Positions 36,704-46,387 are shown, counted from the stretch's first letter. The stretch: 64,000 nt of DNA from Primorskyibacter sedentarius (GCF_004342065.1 NZ_SLZU01000012.1:1-64000), one strand, 5' to 3'. Numbers and translations: made by a program. Notes: a model not told the origin generated them from the sequence alone.

Positions 36704-37789
36704 ATGACCGATCAAACACCCCTTGTCCGGATCGAGGGCGTCTCGAAGCATTTCGGCGACACCGTGGCGCTGGACAACCTGACGCTGGACATCGCACGCG
36801 GCGAGTTCGTGACCTTTCTCGGCCCGTCGGGCTGCGGCAAGTCCACCACATTGCGCATCCTTGGCGGGTTCGAAAGGCCGACCTCTGGCCGGGTCATCCT
36901 TGACGGCAAAGATGTCACCACCCAGCCGCCGGAAAAGCGGCAGGTGAACATGGTCTTTCAGGACTACGCCCTGTTTCCGCATATGACGGTAAAGCAGAAC
37001 ATCTCTTTCGGGCTGGAGTTGAAAGGGATGGACAAGCGGGGCATTCAGCGGCGCTCGGACGAGATCATGGCCTTTCTGGAGCTCTCTGCCTTTGGTGACC
37101 GCTATCCCGGTCAGCTGTCGGGCGGGCAGCGTCAGCGCGTGGCACTGGCGCGCGCATTGGCGCCGAATCCGGCACTTCTGCTGCTTGACGAACCGCTCGG
37201 CGCGCTGGATGCCAAGCTGCGCGGACAGGTTCAGCAAGAGCTGAAATCGATCCAGCGCCGGACGAACAAAACCTTCTTCTTTGTCACCCACGATCAGGAA
37301 GAGGCGTTGACCATGTCCGACCGGATCGTTGTCATGAACCAGGGCAAAGTCGAACAGGACGGCACGCCGGAAGACCTGTATTTCCATCCCGCGAGCCGCT
37401 TTGTCGCCGAATTCATTGGCGAAACCAACCTTCTGTCCGGCGAGATGCGCGGGCATGAGGATGGCGCAGTGGTGATGGATTGGTTCGGGCAAACCCTGCG
37501 CGGCCACGCGCCCGCCGGTGCGCCCCGGACGGGTGCGCCGATCACCGCGTCAGTACGACTGGAGAAACTGGGTTTTCACGCCGAACGGCCTGCCACGGCA
37601 AATGCGGTTCAGGGCAAGGTCGTCGGAAAGACCTTCCTTGGCAGCCGTATGGCGGTGGATCTTATGATCGAGGATGCGCAGGGCGCGACCTTGCGGGCCT
37701 TCGTCGATGCCGAAACCGGTCAGACGGTGGGCGCAGATCCGGTCTGGGTCGGATGGGACAGCGACAGCATGGCCGTGCTGCGCGATTGA
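36704..37789 (+). CDS. ABC transporter ATPase (PotA-like)
   Basis: ATP-binding subunit of 361 residues. Walker A is GPSGCGKST, the Q-loop VFQDYALFPHM, signature [14 protein letters not shown], Walker B LLLDEPLGALD and the switch His VTHDQEEA. A TOBE domain follows at the C terminus. It completes a full PotABCD-type importer and is the last gene of the operon that begins at 27115. Confidence 0.92.
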   Translation: MTDQTPLVRIEGVSKHFGDTVALDNLTLDIARGEFVTFLGPSGCGKSTTLRILGGFERPTSGRVILDGKDVTTQPPEKRQVNMVFQDYALFPHMTVKQNISFGLELKGMDKRGIQRRSDEIMAFLELSAFGDRYPGQLSGGQRQRVALARALAPNPALLLLDEPLGALDAKLRGQVQQELKSIQRRTNKTFFFVTHDQEEALTMSDRIVVMNQGKVEQDGTPEDLYFHPASRFVAEFIGETNLLSGEMRGHEDGAVVMDWFGQTLRGHAPAGAPRTGAPITASVRLEKLGFHAERPATANAVQGKVVGKTFLGSRMAVDLMIEDAQGATLRAFVDAETGQTVGADPVWVGWDSDSMAVLRD

Positions 37790-37815
37790 ACTGGCGATTG
37801 CGTCAGGCGCGGGCA

Positions 37816-37835
37816 GGGCGGGCTCAGGCCCGCCC
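37816..37835. terminator. GC-rich hairpin between convergent genes
   Basis: GGGCGGGC (37816-37823) and GCCCGCCC (37828-37835) form a perfect 8-bp stem with a TCAG tetraloop between the end of the ATPase gene and the end of the convergent NTF2-fold gene. There is no T-run on either strand, so its role as a terminator is uncertain. Confidence 0.45.
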
Positions 37836-37856
37836 GGCAATCAGGTTACGACTGGC

Positions 37857-38441
37857 TCAATTCGCCTCAAGCGTGGCGGAGGGTGCCTGAACAAGGGTCA
37901 ATCTCGGCTTCGGTGCCGCAATCCCGGCCTGCCGGTAGTATTCCGAAGCATTGAACCAACCGCGAGAGCATTTGATCTTCGTACCATCCTCTAGATCCCA
38001 TTCGCTCCAGCCGGAAAACCGGAGCGCTTTGCCGGTTTCGACGTGGTGGCCGGTCAACGTCCACAGATATGCGACCTGATCGCCCGCGATCCGACAGCCG
38101 TCACATACAAGCGACAGGTTGGGGACCTCGTCCAGAAAATCCTCGACCAGATTGGCCAGATTGGCCGCGCCCCGCATGACGGGCCCGCCATTTATCGAAA
38201 CCTCGCAATTGGGAGTGAAGAACTCGACAACAGACTCGGAGTTGCCACTGTTCCATGCAGCAGTGTAGCCCGCTACCATCCCGGAGGCAGCGCCGCCAGG
38301 ATCAGCCGTTGGACCATCCCCTTGCGGGAACCGAAGAGGCGGTTTACGCGCGAACTCTGCCGCATTGGGGCGTTCTTTGTGCTGCCCGGATAGTACGTCG
38401 TTAACCGACACAACGCGGAGATTTGGTTTGCCATGTTGCAT
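37857..38441 (-). CDS. NTF2/SnoaL-like fold protein
   Basis: Protein of 194 residues. Residues about 53-175 (MVAGYTAAWNSGNSESVVEFF onward) fit the NTF2/SnoaL-like alpha+beta barrel, used by small isomerases, hydrolases and ligand-binding proteins. The first 50 residues are polar and appear disordered. The ATG at 38441 has a G-run 12 bases upstream; a start at the internal Met 55 is possible. No catalytic set can be assigned. Gene neighbours do not define a pathway, though the CadC-like regulator gene lies just upstream on the same strand. Confidence 0.65.
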   Translation of the reverse strand: MQHGKPNLRVVSVNDVLSGQHKERPNAAEFARKPPLRFPQGDGPTADPGGAASGMVAGYTAAWNSGNSESVVEFFTPNCEVSINGGPVMRGAANLANLVEDFLDEVPNLSLVCDGCRIAGDQVAYLWTLTGHHVETGKALRFSGWSEWDLEDGTKIKCSRGWFNASEYYRQAGIAAPKPRLTLVQAPSATLEAN

Positions 38442-38572
38442 GATGTGTCACGACCCCCCGTGAATTTTCACTGGCAAGGTAGGTGCCAGTTGAACTCATG
38501 AGCCTGAATGCAACCTGTATGCGCCATAACGTCGGCTAAAAATTCATAAATAACGTTGCGTAAGTAACTGGT

Positions 38573-40126
38573 TTAGCGCCGTTCACAAACGGATTTCGGC
38601 AACGCGAGGCCCGCCGCGACGTGCAAATAGTGCTGCGCCCGTTTGCGGTATTCAACGTTTGAGGTGAGCCAGTGACCGGCCAGACGCGCATCGATCAGCG
38701 CCGGGGCGACCTTTTCCAGCTTGTAAAAGGCATCGCGCGCGCCGTCATAATCGCCCAGTCCGACCCGCGCGAGTGTCGACAACAGCAGCGCCGAGGCGGA
38801 TTCGGTCGATTCCGAAAGCGACGCATCGGCGGCGCTGCGTGCGGCCGCGTAGTTACCCAACACAACATTGCAAAAGCCAAGCATGGATTGCATCACACCG
38901 CGGGAGGGATCTCGCGGGCTTCGGCGCAGCGCGGCCTCGATCAGGGGCAGCCCCGCTTCGGCGTCGCCATAATGCGCCTCGCACACACCCAGCCAACCCA
39001 GCGTGATCGCACAATTGGGGTTCATCTCATGAGCGTTGCGCAGCACCGTCATCCCCGACTGGTAATCCTTGTCCACGAAATGGAGCAACGCCTGCACCCG
39101 CCGCGCGTGGTGGTCTGTGGGGTCGGCCGCGATTGCGCGTTTGGAGGTGTCGAACCCGTCCCGCAGCGACTTTTCAACAGATCCCGACGCACCGTAGTAA
39201 GCATCCCACCACGCGACCCAGGCCAGCACGCGCCATGCCAGGGCAGAGCTTTCATTGCGCGCAAGCGCTTGTCGGGCAAGGTTCCGTGCCTTGTCGCGAA
39301 GGCCGAATTCCGGGCTCATTTGTGCCGTGGACACCACCGACCATGCCTGCATTGCCAGACCATGAGCGGTCAGATCCTCGGGTTGGGCGATGCTGATGCG
39401 CGCGGCTTCGGCACGGTCGATCTGCGGGGCGAGGCAGCTTACAATGGCCCGTGCCACCATGGTCTGGGTGTCGAAATGGCCTGCAAGGTCACGATCGAAT
39501 GTCTCGGCCCAGACCTGCCCACCATTGGCGGCATCGACCAGTTGCGCTGTCACGCGCACACGGTCGGCCGTTGCACGGACGCTGCCTTCGACAACATATC
39601 GCACGCCCAGTTCCTGCGAGATGACGGGCAGGGCGCGCGGCATCTGGCGGTAGGCATAAGCGGAGTTGCGGGCCACCACGAAAAGATCGCGAAAGCGCGA
39701 CAGCTCCGTCGTGATATCTTCGACAAACCCATCTGCGAGCCAGTCCAGATCTGCGTCGCCGCCCAGGTTTGTGAAGGGCAAGACAACGACAGAAGGGCGG
39801 TCCGGCAAGCTCAGCGGGGTCGCTGTGCCATTGGCAATCTCCAGCGCAAAACGCAGGCCGCGGCTTGGGACCGTCACGATCGCTTCCGGGCCAAGGATGC
39901 GGCGAAGATTGGCAACCTGCACGTTGAGATTGTTGTCCCCGACCACGGTGCCGGGCCAGACATGGGCCATAATTTCGTCCCGCCCGACCACCCGATCGCG
40001 TTGTTCGATCAGCAATTCGAGAAGGTCATAGGCACGGCCACCGATTGGAATATCTTCCTCTCCGCGGCAAAGCCTTCGCGTTTTGCGATGCATCGTGAAA
40101 TCGGAAAATCTGATACTGTCCATCAT
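38573..40126 (-). CDS. CadC-like winged-helix regulator with TPR repeats
   Basis: Protein of 517 residues. Residues 1-97 form an OmpR/CadC-type winged helix (YDLLELLIEQRDRVVGRDEI, VQVANLRRILG, then VTVPSRGLRFAL). Residues about 107-230 form a TolB-like domain (SVVVLPFTNLGG, DGFVEDITTELSRF), and residues about 250-500 are tetratricopeptide repeats. No TM segment separates the domains, unlike membrane CadC, so this should be a soluble regulator. This layout is often seen in alphaproteobacterial regulators and adenylate cyclases. Its targets are unknown; the NTF2-fold gene downstream is one candidate. Confidence 0.85.
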   Translation of the reverse strand: MMDSIRFSDFTMHRKTRRLCRGEEDIPIGGRAYDLLELLIEQRDRVVGRDEIMAHVWPGTVVGDNNLNVQVANLRRILGPEAIVTVPSRGLRFALEIANGTATPLSLPDRPSVVVLPFTNLGGDADLDWLADGFVEDITTELSRFRDLFVVARNSAYAYRQMPRALPVISQELGVRYVVEGSVRATADRVRVTAQLVDAANGGQVWAETFDRDLAGHFDTQTMVARAIVSCLAPQIDRAEAARISIAQPEDLTAHGLAMQAWSVVSTAQMSPEFGLRDKARNLARQALARNESSALAWRVLAWVAWWDAYYGASGSVEKSLRDGFDTSKRAIAADPTDHHARRVQALLHFVDKDYQSGMTVLRNAHEMNPNCAITLGWLGVCEAHYGDAEAGLPLIEAALRRSPRDPSRGVMQSMLGFCNVVLGNYAAARSAADASLSESTESASALLLSTLARVGLGDYDGARDAFYKLEKVAPALIDARLAGHWLTSNVEYRKRAQHYLHVAAGLALPKSVCERR

Positions 40127-40324
40127 CTCAATTTTACTGTTTGTAAATTAGTGTAGTAATCCAATTCGAAGACTGGGCGGGGCACAAGGGAAAACTCGGT
40201 TACGGAGCCTCTGCGCTGCGATTTCCTGAAAGTTTGGATTGCCCTGTCTCTTCAATCGTCCGCTCTGGTGGTTTGTAGGGTCTGGTGTGGTGCGAAATTC
40301 CGCTGCGCGATCGTGGCAAATTAT

Positions 40325-41110
40325 TCATCCTTGTTCAGGGGTTGCGGCGCTGCCCGCAAGTAGCCCGCCGTCAATATTCAGCTCCGCACCGGTCATGTAG
40401 GCCGCCTCGTCCGAGGCCAGAAGCACGGCCAGCGCGGCCACCTCTTCGGGCGCACCGAAGCGCCGCAAGGGCGTGTCAGCGACAAAGGCTGCCACACGGG
40501 CTTCGCGCTCCGGCCCGTCGCCCAGCATCGGGTCCCACATCGGGGTGAGGATGGCCGCCGGATGGATCGAGTTGCAGCGGATGTTCAGACCCTGTTCCGC
40601 GCAATAGAGCGCGACGGATTTCGTGTGGTTTCGCACCGCCGCTTTTGACGATGCATAGGCCGCCGCCGCCGGAATTCCGACAAGGCCGGAACGCGACGAG
40701 ATGTTGATGATCGACCCTGCACCCTTGCCGCGCATCGCCCCGATTGCGTAGCGACACCCAAGGAACGTGCCGTCGAGGTTCACGGCATGCACGGCCCGCC
40801 AATCTTCCAACGAGGCATTTTCGGGGTCATGCGGGCGCATCGCTTCCTCGAAACCGGTGATCCCGGCATTGTTCACCAGCGTATCGCATTGCGGCCATGC
40901 AGCCGCCAAGCTGCGCCAGTCATCCTCTGATGCCACGTCCAGACGCTGATGATCGCCCCCTATTTCCTTGGCGACCCTTTCGGCACTTTCTGCGTCCTTG
41001 TCTGTGACCACAACCTGCGCACCTTCCCGCGCAAAGGCCGCGGCGATTGCTGCGCCTATACCGCGTCCACCCCCGGTGACGATGCAGGTTTTTCCGGTCA
41101 AACGGGTCAT
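40325..41110 (-). CDS. SDR-family oxidoreductase
   Basis: Classical SDR of 261 residues. The cofactor motif is [22 protein letters not shown] follows near residue 87, the catalytic Ser and Tyr-Lys are in NISSRSG and YASSKAAV, and the C-terminal [10 protein letters not shown] is typical. The motif DKDAES after the second strand suggests NAD rather than NADP as cofactor. It resembles cyclopentanol/3-hydroxy acyl type dehydrogenases but the substrate cannot be named. A 15-bp palindrome lies about 95 bp upstream of its start. Confidence 0.85.
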   Translation of the reverse strand: MTRLTGKTCIVTGGGRGIGAAIAAAFAREGAQVVVTDKDAESAERVAKEIGGDHQRLDVASEDDWRSLAAAWPQCDTLVNNAGITGFEEAMRPHDPENASLEDWRAVHAVNLDGTFLGCRYAIGAMRGKGAGSIINISSRSGLVGIPAAAAYASSKAAVRNHTKSVALYCAEQGLNIRCNSIHPAAILTPMWDPMLGDGPEREARVAAFVADTPLRRFGAPEEVAALAVLLASDEAAYMTGAELNIDGGLLAGSAATPEQG

Positions 41111-41204
41111 GACTGCTTTCTTCTCACGTCGGTCTGGACTTGTTCCCGCGCAGGCTTAGCCATGCGTGGTTGAGTTTCGTAATTTAGCCACTAAAGGGTA
41201 GTCG

Positions 41205-41219
41205 TAGTATCGTATACTA
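41205..41219. promoter_or_regulatory. GntR-type palindrome upstream of the SDR gene
   Basis: TAGTATCGTATACTA is a perfect inverted repeat (TAGTAT, CGT, ATACTA). Sites with a GTATAC core are typical of GntR/FCD-family regulators, though no such regulator gene is in the window. It lies upstream of the SDR gene on the minus strand and well before the universal stress gene on the plus strand. Confidence 0.4.
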
Positions 41220-41753
41220 TATCTGCAATGCTGCGCCATTGCCAGTCAATGGAAACAATCAGTTTTCGAAAACGTCCAATGACGTCCTAGGGTTGCGCCG
41301 CCTATTTAGTGTTCGCTCTCAAGTTGGCAAAACATGAAATAATCGCCAAATCCCAATGCCGAGCCCAAACCGTGATAGGTACCTGCGGTTCGCGGCCGAC
41401 AACCAAGGTGACGGGCGAGCAAGGTTTTACATGGAAGCGTCAGTCCAATCTGGCCACCACGCTTCGCCGCGCTAGCTCATTCATCAACGACGTGCCATCG
41501 GCCTGTGGGCAAACGAGCGTGCACGGGTCCCTGCATCAGATCGGGTTGCACCGGTTCCGAGACGCAGATAGGGGTGCGCCACCAGATGTCGTTTGGTTTC
41601 TACGACAGGTCGTTTTGTGGCGTCGGATTTAAGGGATGCGCGCCACTCTGGGGTATCGAAGAGCCCGTCGGCCCCTGCGCCGCCATATCTTCGCAGCCGA
41701 ATGAAATGCAGCAAGGCATCTGTTTTGCGACGCATGCGACAGGAGGGACAAAA
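41220..41753. other. intergenic stretch without a recognised gene
   Basis: About 530 bp between the SDR promoter and the universal stress protein gene. Short open frames occur but none has a credible start site, domain or conserved look. It should contain the promoter of the stress protein/BCCT unit; I could not assign boxes with confidence. Confidence 0.5.
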
Positions 41754-42170
41754 ATGTTTGCGACCATCATGATACCGGTGGATCTGGCCCATCAGGACCA
41801 TTTGGGCAAGGCGCTGCAATGCGGCGCGGATCTTGCCCGGCAGTATGGATCCAGGGTGATCTATGTCAGCGTGGCCACCGCAGCACCAAGCTCGGTCGCG
41901 CATAATCCGGCGGAGTTCGATGCGAAACTACAGGGTTTCGCCGCATCGCAGGCCGAAACCCACGGGATCACGGCCGAGGCGCTGGCCGTGTTCAGCCATG
42001 ATCCGGTGACGGACCTTGATCCGACTCTCTTGAAGGCCATCAAGGACACCGGGGCGGATCTGGTCGTGATGGCCAGTCACCTGCCCAGACTGACCGACTA
42101 CATCTGGCCGTCGAATGGCGGAACCATCGCGTCGCATTCCGGGGCTTCGGTCTTCGTGGTGCGTGGATGA
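41754..42170 (+). CDS. universal stress protein (UspA fold)
   Basis: Single-domain universal stress protein of 138 residues; MFATIMIPVDLAHQDHL, the central ADLVVMASHLPRLTDYI and the terminal HSGASVFVVRG are family hallmarks. The usual G-2x-G-9x-G(S/T) ATP motif is altered (SNGGTIASHSGASV), so nucleotide binding is uncertain. AGGAGGGA before the ATG fixes the start. It lies 45 bp upstream of the BCCT transporter in the same direction and may bind to or regulate it, as TeaD does for the ectoine importer. Confidence 0.88.
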   Translation: MFATIMIPVDLAHQDHLGKALQCGADLARQYGSRVIYVSVATAAPSSVAHNPAEFDAKLQGFAASQAETHGITAEALAVFSHDPVTDLDPTLLKAIKDTGADLVVMASHLPRLTDYIWPSNGGTIASHSGASVFVVRG

Positions 42171-42215
42171 CTTCGCATCCGACCAATTGGAAATGAAATA
42201 AAACGAGGGGTCAAA

Positions 42216-43856
42216 ATGACCGACGAAAACACCAATCAGGGCATACCCGAGCCGGAAGGCGAGGCCGCCCTGATCGACACCGATTACGAGATCGGACAAG
42301 ACAATATCGACGGCTCTGTCGGGCCGTTCGGCTTTGATATTCATAACCCTGTCTTCCTGATATCAGGGCTTTGCGTCTTTTTCTTCGTGTTCTACGCGCT
42401 GGCTTTGCCCGAACAGGCAGGATCGGTGTTCAGCTGGCTGTTTTCCTTTGTGACAAAGGGCTTTGACTGGTTCTTCATCGGCGCGGCCAATATCTTTGTC
42501 CTGTTCTGCTTTCTTCTGATCGTCACGCCTTACGGTCGTGTCCGTCTGGGCGGGGCAGATGCGACACCGGATTATTCCTATCTTGGCTGGTTCGCGATGC
42601 TCTTTGCCGCTGGCATGGGCATCGGGCTGATGTTCTACGGCGTTGCCGAACCGATGAGCCATTTCAGCAGCTCTCTCGGCGGAACGACCGTGGGTGAAGA
42701 CGGCATCCGGACCGACTGGGCACCACTTGGTGGCGCAGCAGGGGATCAGGCAGAAGCCGTTCGTCTGGGCATGGCTGCCACGATCTTTCACTGGGGTTTG
42801 CACCCTTGGGCGATCTACGCTGTCGTGGCGCTAAGCCTCGCGCTATTTTCTTATAACAAGGGTCTGCCGCTGACGATCCGCTCAGCCTTCTACCCGATCC
42901 TGGGCGAACGTGTCTGGGGATGGTGGGGCCACTGCATCGACATCCTTGCCGTCTTTGCCACGCTGTTCGGGCTTGCCACATCGCTGGGCTTCGGCGCGAT
43001 CCAGGCCAATGCCGGCCTGAACGAGCTGTTCGGCATCCCCATCGGGTCAACCACAGAGGTCGTGCTGATTTCCGCCATCACCGCTGTGGCGTTGATCTCT
43101 GTCCTTCGCGGGCTTGATGGCGGGGTCAAGGTCCTGTCCGAGATCAACATGGGGCTTGCTTTTGCGCTCTTGCTATTCGTGCTGCTGGTCGGACCGACAT
43201 TGTTCCTGCTGACCGGCTTTTTCGACTACCTTCTTGCCTATGTTCAATACCTCCCCGCACTGGCCAACCCGATCGGTCGCGAGGATGTCAACTTCAGCCA
43301 GGGCTGGACCTCGTTCTACTGGGCCTGGTGGATCAGCTGGTCACCGTTCGTGGGCATGTTCATCGCCCGCGTCAGCCGTGGCCGCACGGTGCGCGAATTC
43401 GTCACCTGCGTTCTTCTGATCCCCAGCCTTGTCTGCGTGCTGTGGATGAGCGTTTTTGGCGGTGCCGCGCTCAACCAGGTCATCGCGGATGGCTATACGG
43501 CGGCACAGGACGCGGATCTGGAGATCAAGCTGTTCAAGATGCTGGCGGAACTGCCACTGGCCTCGATCACTTCCTTTATCGGGATCGTGCTTGTCATCGT
43601 GTTCTTCGTAACCTCGTCGGATTCGGGGTCGCTGGTGATCGACACGATCACGGCAGGCGGCAAGGTTGACGCGCCGGTACCGCAGCGGGTCTTCTGGTGT
43701 GTCTTCGAAGGTGCGGTGGCCATCGTTCTGCTGCTGAGTGCGGGCGGTCTGCAATCGTTGCAGTCCATGGTGATCTCCACCGGCTTGCCCTTCACGGTCG
43801 TGCTGCTGGCGATGTGCTGGGCAATCTGGCGCGGCCTGAGCACAGAGGCACGCTGA
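42216..43856 (+). CDS. BCCT-family betaine/choline/carnitine transporter
   Basis: Secondary transporter of 546 residues with 12 predicted TM segments and an acidic N-terminal tail of about 40 residues. The family signature runs FYWAWWISWSPFVGMFIARV then SRGRTVREF, with the tryptophans that bind trimethylammonium groups. The glycine-rich MGIGLMFYGVAEP in TM3 is typical of Na+-coupled members. Substrates are betaine, choline, carnitine or DMSP, used as osmolytes or nutrients. A terminator follows the gene. Confidence 0.92.
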   Translation: MTDENTNQGIPEPEGEAALIDTDYEIGQDNIDGSVGPFGFDIHNPVFLISGLCVFFFVFYALALPEQAGSVFSWLFSFVTKGFDWFFIGAANIFVLFCFLLIVTPYGRVRLGGADATPDYSYLGWFAMLFAAGMGIGLMFYGVAEPMSHFSSSLGGTTVGEDGIRTDWAPLGGAAGDQAEAVRLGMAATIFHWGLHPWAIYAVVALSLALFSYNKGLPLTIRSAFYPILGERVWGWWGHCIDILAVFATLFGLATSLGFGAIQANAGLNELFGIPIGSTTEVVLISAITAVALISVLRGLDGGVKVLSEINMGLAFALLLFVLLVGPTLFLLTGFFDYLLAYVQYLPALANPIGREDVNFSQGWTSFYWAWWISWSPFVGMFIARVSRGRTVREFVTCVLLIPSLVCVLWMSVFGGAALNQVIADGYTAAQDADLEIKLFKMLAELPLASITSFIGIVLVIVFFVTSSDSGSLVIDTITAGGKVDAPVPQRVFWCVFEGAVAIVLLLSAGGLQSLQSMVISTGLPFTVVLLAMCWAIWRGLSTEAR

Positions 43857-43864
43857 ACAAACAA

Positions 43865-43895
43865 AAATGGGCACCGCGCATGTCGGTGCCCATTT
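43865..43895 (+). terminator. terminator after the BCCT gene
   Basis: AAATGGGCACCG (43865-43876) and CGGTGCCCATTT (43884-43895) form a perfect 12-bp stem with a 7-nt loop, 8 bp after the stop codon. The A and T runs form part of the stem, so it could work in both directions. Confidence 0.8.
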
Positions 43896-43981
43896 GATCT
43901 TGCGGGTCTGGCCTGAAGGATCGGACCACCACCTGTTAGCAAGCGAATCCGCCCAGAAACGAGCTTTCGATTGATCGACGC

Positions 43982-44761
43982 TCAGGCGTAAAGAGGCTGC
44001 ATCCCAAGCTGGACATGCATTGCGTTGACCGCGGCTTCTGGAATTTCCAGCGCCTGTGCAAGCTGATGCAGGTATTGCGCCTCGGCCTCTGTGTCGACCC
44101 GGATGGTGGTCAGCGAGGCAGAATAAACCTGCATCTTCTGCGCGGCAGGCGTATCGGCTGCCAGCCCCTCGACATCGACATCGGCCGCAAGCTGGGCCTG
44201 AATGAAGGCGATGTCCTCGGCATCGGCATCGTCGCCAACGGTTTCAAGGATCTTCGCCTTCTCCTCGGCGTCAATGCCGCCATCGGCCTTGGCGGCCTGG
44301 ATCATCGCGCGCAACATCAGGGCGGCCGCAGCCTCGGCATCGGGCATCACCTCGGCGGTGTTGAACTGGTCGATCAGGCTGCTCAGCCCCTTGCCCTGCG
44401 CCTGCGCCATCGCGCCGACACCGGCCAGCATGCCTGCCAACCCGGTGCCGCCCCCCGAGCCGGAGGACAGAAGGCCGCCTTTTTCGCCGCCCTCATCTGC
44501 CTGCCCGCCGCCCATCAGGGCGGACAGGTCCAGTCCGCCTTTCTTCATCTGATCCATCAGGCCCTGCAAGGGATTGTCCTGACCCGCCGCACCGCCCGGA
44601 AGCTGTGACATCATATCACCCAGCCCGCCGGTCTGCTCTCCCTTGATCTGAGCGCCGCCGCCCAGCAAGCCCTTCACGCCCTGACCTCCTGACAGCTTGT
44701 CGACTCCGCGTGCGGAGGCATATCCGATGGCGATCTTGGCCAGTGTCCCCATAAGGCTCAT
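43982..44761 (-). CDS. TerB-like / DUF533 family protein
   Basis: Protein of 259 residues. The N-terminal 130 residues are Gly-rich and low in complexity, with a possible membrane-associated stretch (LMGTLAKIAIGYASARG). The C-terminal 125 residues form an all-helical TerB-like domain (AAALMLRAMIQAAKADGG, then IDAEEKAKILE), as in DUF533 proteins such as YebE. The KADGxID acidic segment is the conserved metal-binding-like motif. Function is not established. Confidence 0.8.
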   Translation of the reverse strand: MSLMGTLAKIAIGYASARGVDKLSGGQGVKGLLGGGAQIKGEQTGGLGDMMSQLPGGAAGQDNPLQGLMDQMKKGGLDLSALMGGGQADEGGEKGGLLSSGSGGGTGLAGMLAGVGAMAQAQGKGLSSLIDQFNTAEVMPDAEAAAALMLRAMIQAAKADGGIDAEEKAKILETVGDDADAEDIAFIQAQLAADVDVEGLAADTPAAQKMQVYSASLTTIRVDTEAEAQYLHQLAQALEIPEAAVNAMHVQLGMQPLYA

Positions 44762-44929
44762 GTGGTCTCTCCCTGCTGGTTTGCATCAAACTCAGCAGTC
44801 ACCATGCCATGTCAGGGCCAAGCTGTAACCGGAAATCTGCCGGAACACCGAAAGCGGCAAAGGTTTATGCCGGATACAGCGCCCGGTACCCGCGATCTGC
44901 GACCTGCAGCAGGTGGCGCGCAGGTCGGA

Positions 44930-46348
44930 TCAGGTGCCGCAGAACGTGGCGGGGACAACCTCGGCGGGCAGGGGCGGTCTTGCCATATCCTCTGCCTCCG
45001 GCTGGTCCTCATAGGGGCGCGACAGCACCTCCAGCATCCGGTGGAAGGGCGCGTCATCGCCCGCAACCGCGGCCTCGATCATCTGCTCCACCCGGTGGTT
45101 GCGGGGGATGAAGGCCGGGTTGGCGGCGCGCATGGTCTTCTCTGCCTCCGGTTCCGCCTCCAGCCGCTGCATCCAGCCTTCGGCCCAGCGATCAAAGGCT
45201 GTCGGATCGGTGAACTGGTCGCGCGCCTTGCCGGTGGGCAGGGCACGGAACGTGTTGGTGAAATCGGCCTGATTTTCATCCATCGCCGTCAGCAAGCTGC
45301 CGATCAACGCGGCATCCTCGGGCCGGGGAGTGGCAATGCCGATCTTGGCGGCAAACCGCGCTAGCCATGCGGTGCGGATCTGCGTGGCCATGGCCTGCAC
45401 GTCTTCGGTAAAGCCCTTCACCGCCGCGTCCGTGTCAGGCATCAACGGCACCAGAGCGGTCGCAAGCTGCGCCATGTTCCAGATGATGATATCGGCCTGA
45501 TTGGCATAGGCGTAGCGACCCCGCCGGTCGATGGACGAAAACACCGTGTCGGGATCGTAGACATCCATGAAGGCGCAGGGGCCGTAATCGATGGTCTCGC
45601 CCGAGATCGCACAGTTATCCGTGTTCATCACGCCGTGGATGAACCCAACAGACATCCACTGCGCGACGAGATCTGCCTGCGCAGCAATCACCGCCTGCAA
45701 CAACCCGCGCGGCCCATCGGCATCCGGGTAGTGGCGGGCGATCGCGTGCTCCGTCAGCTCGCTCAGCGCCTTGCTGTCCTGCCGCGCGGCGAAAACCTGG
45801 AACGTGCCCACACGAAGATGGCTGGAGGCCACGCGCGTCAGTACAGCGCCGGGCAGGGCGCCTTCGCGGTAAACCGGCTCTCCGGTGCGGACAGCGGCTA
45901 GCGCGCGGGTGGTAGGCACGCCAAGCGCATGCATCGCCTCGGAGACGAGGTATTCGCGCAGCACGGGGCCAAGCCAGGCGCGCCCGTCACCGCCGCGGGA
46001 ATAGGGTGTGCGGCCCGATCCTTTGAGTTGGATGTCGCGGCGAAGGCCATCCCGGCCCACCGTTTCTCCCAGAAGGATCGCGCGGCCATCGCCAAGCTGC
46101 GGGTTGAACTGACCAAACTGGTGTCCGGCGTAAAGCTGCGCCAGCGGGGCTGCGCCAGCGGGCAGATCGTTGCCCGCAAAGATCGCAGCAAGACGCGGAT
46201 CATCGGTGCCGGTCATGCCCATTTCGGCCGCCAGCGCGTGGTTGAACACGATCAGCTCCGGCGCGGCCACCGGCGTCGGCGCTTGCCGGGTGAAAAAAAC
46301 ATCGGGCAGGGCGGCGTAGGAATTATCGAAGGGGATCGTTAGTGTCAT
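44930..46348 (-). CDS. selO: protein adenylyltransferase SelO
   Basis: Pseudokinase-fold enzyme of 472 residues (SelO/YdiU/UPF0061) that transfers AMP to Ser, Thr or Tyr of target proteins, in a redox-linked stress response. Conserved segments are the P-loop-like [27 protein letters not shown], and the metal-binding catalytic [20 protein letters not shown]. The ATG at 46348 is preferred over a GTG at 46357. Like many bacterial members it ends in Cys-Gly-Thr, keeping the C-terminal Cys where the animal enzyme has selenocysteine. Confidence 0.92.
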   Translation of the reverse strand: MTLTIPFDNSYAALPDVFFTRQAPTPVAAPELIVFNHALAAEMGMTGTDDPRLAAIFAGNDLPAGAAPLAQLYAGHQFGQFNPQLGDGRAILLGETVGRDGLRRDIQLKGSGRTPYSRGGDGRAWLGPVLREYLVSEAMHALGVPTTRALAAVRTGEPVYREGALPGAVLTRVASSHLRVGTFQVFAARQDSKALSELTEHAIARHYPDADGPRGLLQAVIAAQADLVAQWMSVGFIHGVMNTDNCAISGETIDYGPCAFMDVYDPDTVFSSIDRRGRYAYANQADIIIWNMAQLATALVPLMPDTDAAVKGFTEDVQAMATQIRTAWLARFAAKIGIATPRPEDAALIGSLLTAMDENQADFTNTFRALPTGKARDQFTDPTAFDRWAEGWMQRLEAEPEAEKTMRAANPAFIPRNHRVEQMIEAAVAGDDAPFHRMLEVLSRPYEDQPEAEDMARPPLPAEVVPATFCGT

Positions 46349-46387
46349 GGGACTCACATAGGCGTTGGGGCCGGGAATGCCAGTGGT

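Noticed and set aside
41309-41632. Short open frame in the gap before the universal stress gene
   Set aside because: No ribosome-binding site, no recognisable domain and an odd composition with scattered Cys and Arg; not supported as a gene.
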